Source of the DNA: Streptomyces sp. V3I8
GTDB lineage: Bacteria; Actinomycetota; Actinomycetes; Streptomycetales; Streptomycetaceae
Length of the DNA stretch: 64,000 nt
Direction: 5' to 3'
Assembly: GCF_030817535.1 (NCBI RefSeq)
Contig: NZ_JAUSZL010000002.1
Coordinates: forward strand, 744,001-808,000
Part shown: positions 63,579-64,000 of the stretch, piece after piece
How positions within the stretch are numbered: the first letter of the stretch is position 1
Layout: every line of letters starts with the position of its first letter
Program-made: the position numbers and the translations under genes
Notes under the pieces: model-generated
What the model was told of the DNA's origin: nothing
The model's input: only the letters and a program-made list of their open reading frames with translations
Databases searched by the model: none

Positions 63579-64000
63579 TCACTGCCCGTGCCCGTCACCG
63601 ACCTCGCCGGCCTGGTCGCCGCCGACCGCGTCACCACCGGCCCCGGCTTCCTCACCGGCCCCGGCCTCTTCACCAGCACCGGCTTCCTCACCGCCGACCG
63701 CGTCGCCACCGGCCCCGGCCTCTTCACCGGCCCCGGCTTCCTCACCGGCGCCCGCGCCGGCATCCCCCGCTCCGAGCGTCGCGCCCACGGCGGCCAGCGC
63801 CGTGGTCACCGGCTGGAAGAACGTCTCGCCGCCGATGGTGCAGTCGCCGCTGCCGCCCGAGGTCAGCCCGATCGCGCTGCCGTCCGCGGTGAACAGGGAC
63901 CCGCCGCTGTCACCGGGCTCCGCGCAGACGTTGGTCTGGATGAGCCCCGTGACCGTGCCCTCCGGGTAGTTCACGGTGGCGTCCAGCCCCGTGACCTCAC
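63579..64000 (-). CDS. streptogrisin-like serine protease, 5' part outside the window
   Basis: The C-terminal ~140 residues of an S1 protease; the frame stays open to the window edge. [33 protein letters not shown] (catalytic Ser) and [20 protein letters not shown] match the ends of streptogrisins and the protease at 4291. The tail of about 60 residues is an acidic Gly repeat (AGAGEE units ending [10 protein letters not shown], present twice) without any membrane segment. His and Asp lie beyond 64000. Confidence 0.88.
   Translation of the reverse strand, partial: EVTGLDATVNYPEGTVTGLIQTNVCAEPGDSGGSLFTADGSAIGLTSGGSGDCTIGGETFFQPVTTALAAVGATLGAGDAGAGAGEEAGAGEEAGAGGDAVGGEEAGAGEEAGAGEEAGAGGDAVGGDQAGEVGDGHGQ

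Overview
The window reads as part of a Streptomyces chromosome. GC content and third-position GC are very high, GTG starts are common, and many genes are Streptomyces-type: a WhiB-like regulator, SpoIIE/PP2C phosphatases, streptogrisin-type secreted proteases, a DUF2267 pair, P450 plus [3Fe-4S] ferredoxin, an OtrA-type ribosome-protection GTPase and a Tap/Tpg-like pair. No rRNA, tRNA or CRISPR was seen. The mix of secreted enzymes, duplicated plasmid/telomere-type genes and gene fossils suggests a chromosome arm rather than the core; this is inference.

Layout. 1-11.8 kb: the end of a sortase, a P450-ferredoxin operon, an epoxide hydrolase, a membrane-anchored streptogrisin-like protease, an ARMT1-type phosphatase, DUF3105 and secreted proteins, RNase HI and a MurR/RpiR regulator. 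12-18 kb: small enzymes (RidA, DUF3291, F420-dependent oxidoreductase, SRPBCC, AAA ATPase) with one decayed short-chain dehydrogenase. 18.3-22.6 kb: a heat-shock block. Two DUF2267 genes and hsp18 face a rheA-type repressor and htpG across a perfect TGTCATC-N5-GATGACA operator that overlaps both promoters.

22.7-33.9 kb is the most unusual part. An XRE-like protein, a Tap-like protein (HTH, Cys/His cluster, polymerase-like motifs) and a Tpg-like HTH protein form a compact minus-strand operon at 31.4-33.9 kb. A second Tpg-like gene at 22.7 kb keeps only the 3' tail of its tap-like partner. The two Tpg-like genes are almost identical except over the helix-turn-helix. Between the copies lie a cut-off transposase, dehydrogenase, epimerase and sugar-kinase fossils, a tautomerase, DUF6098, a YbdK-type ligase, a PP2C phosphatase and a WhiB-like gene.

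34-50.8 kb: a P450 that lacks the ExxR motif, divergent from a TetR regulator; a DUF35 protein; DinB; a TPR protein translationally coupled to a polyprenyl diphosphate synthase; a secreted beta-helix protein; a MarR regulator divergent from a helical-repeat protein; a GT1 glycosyltransferase; an M6 metalloprotease; a GH5 glycosidase; and an OtrA/Tet(M)-type GTPase. 51-58 kb: a tightly coupled molybdenum hydroxylase operon (small, large and medium subunits, MoxR ATPase, VWA protein, XdhC/CoxF). 58-63.4 kb: a YfcE-like phosphodiesterase and two head-to-head PP2C/SpoIIE phosphatases. The window ends inside a second streptogrisin-like protease.

All calls come from reading the sequence and from memory of protein families; no database search was run. 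Starts were chosen by Shine-Dalgarno fit, overlap with neighbours and expected family N-termini.
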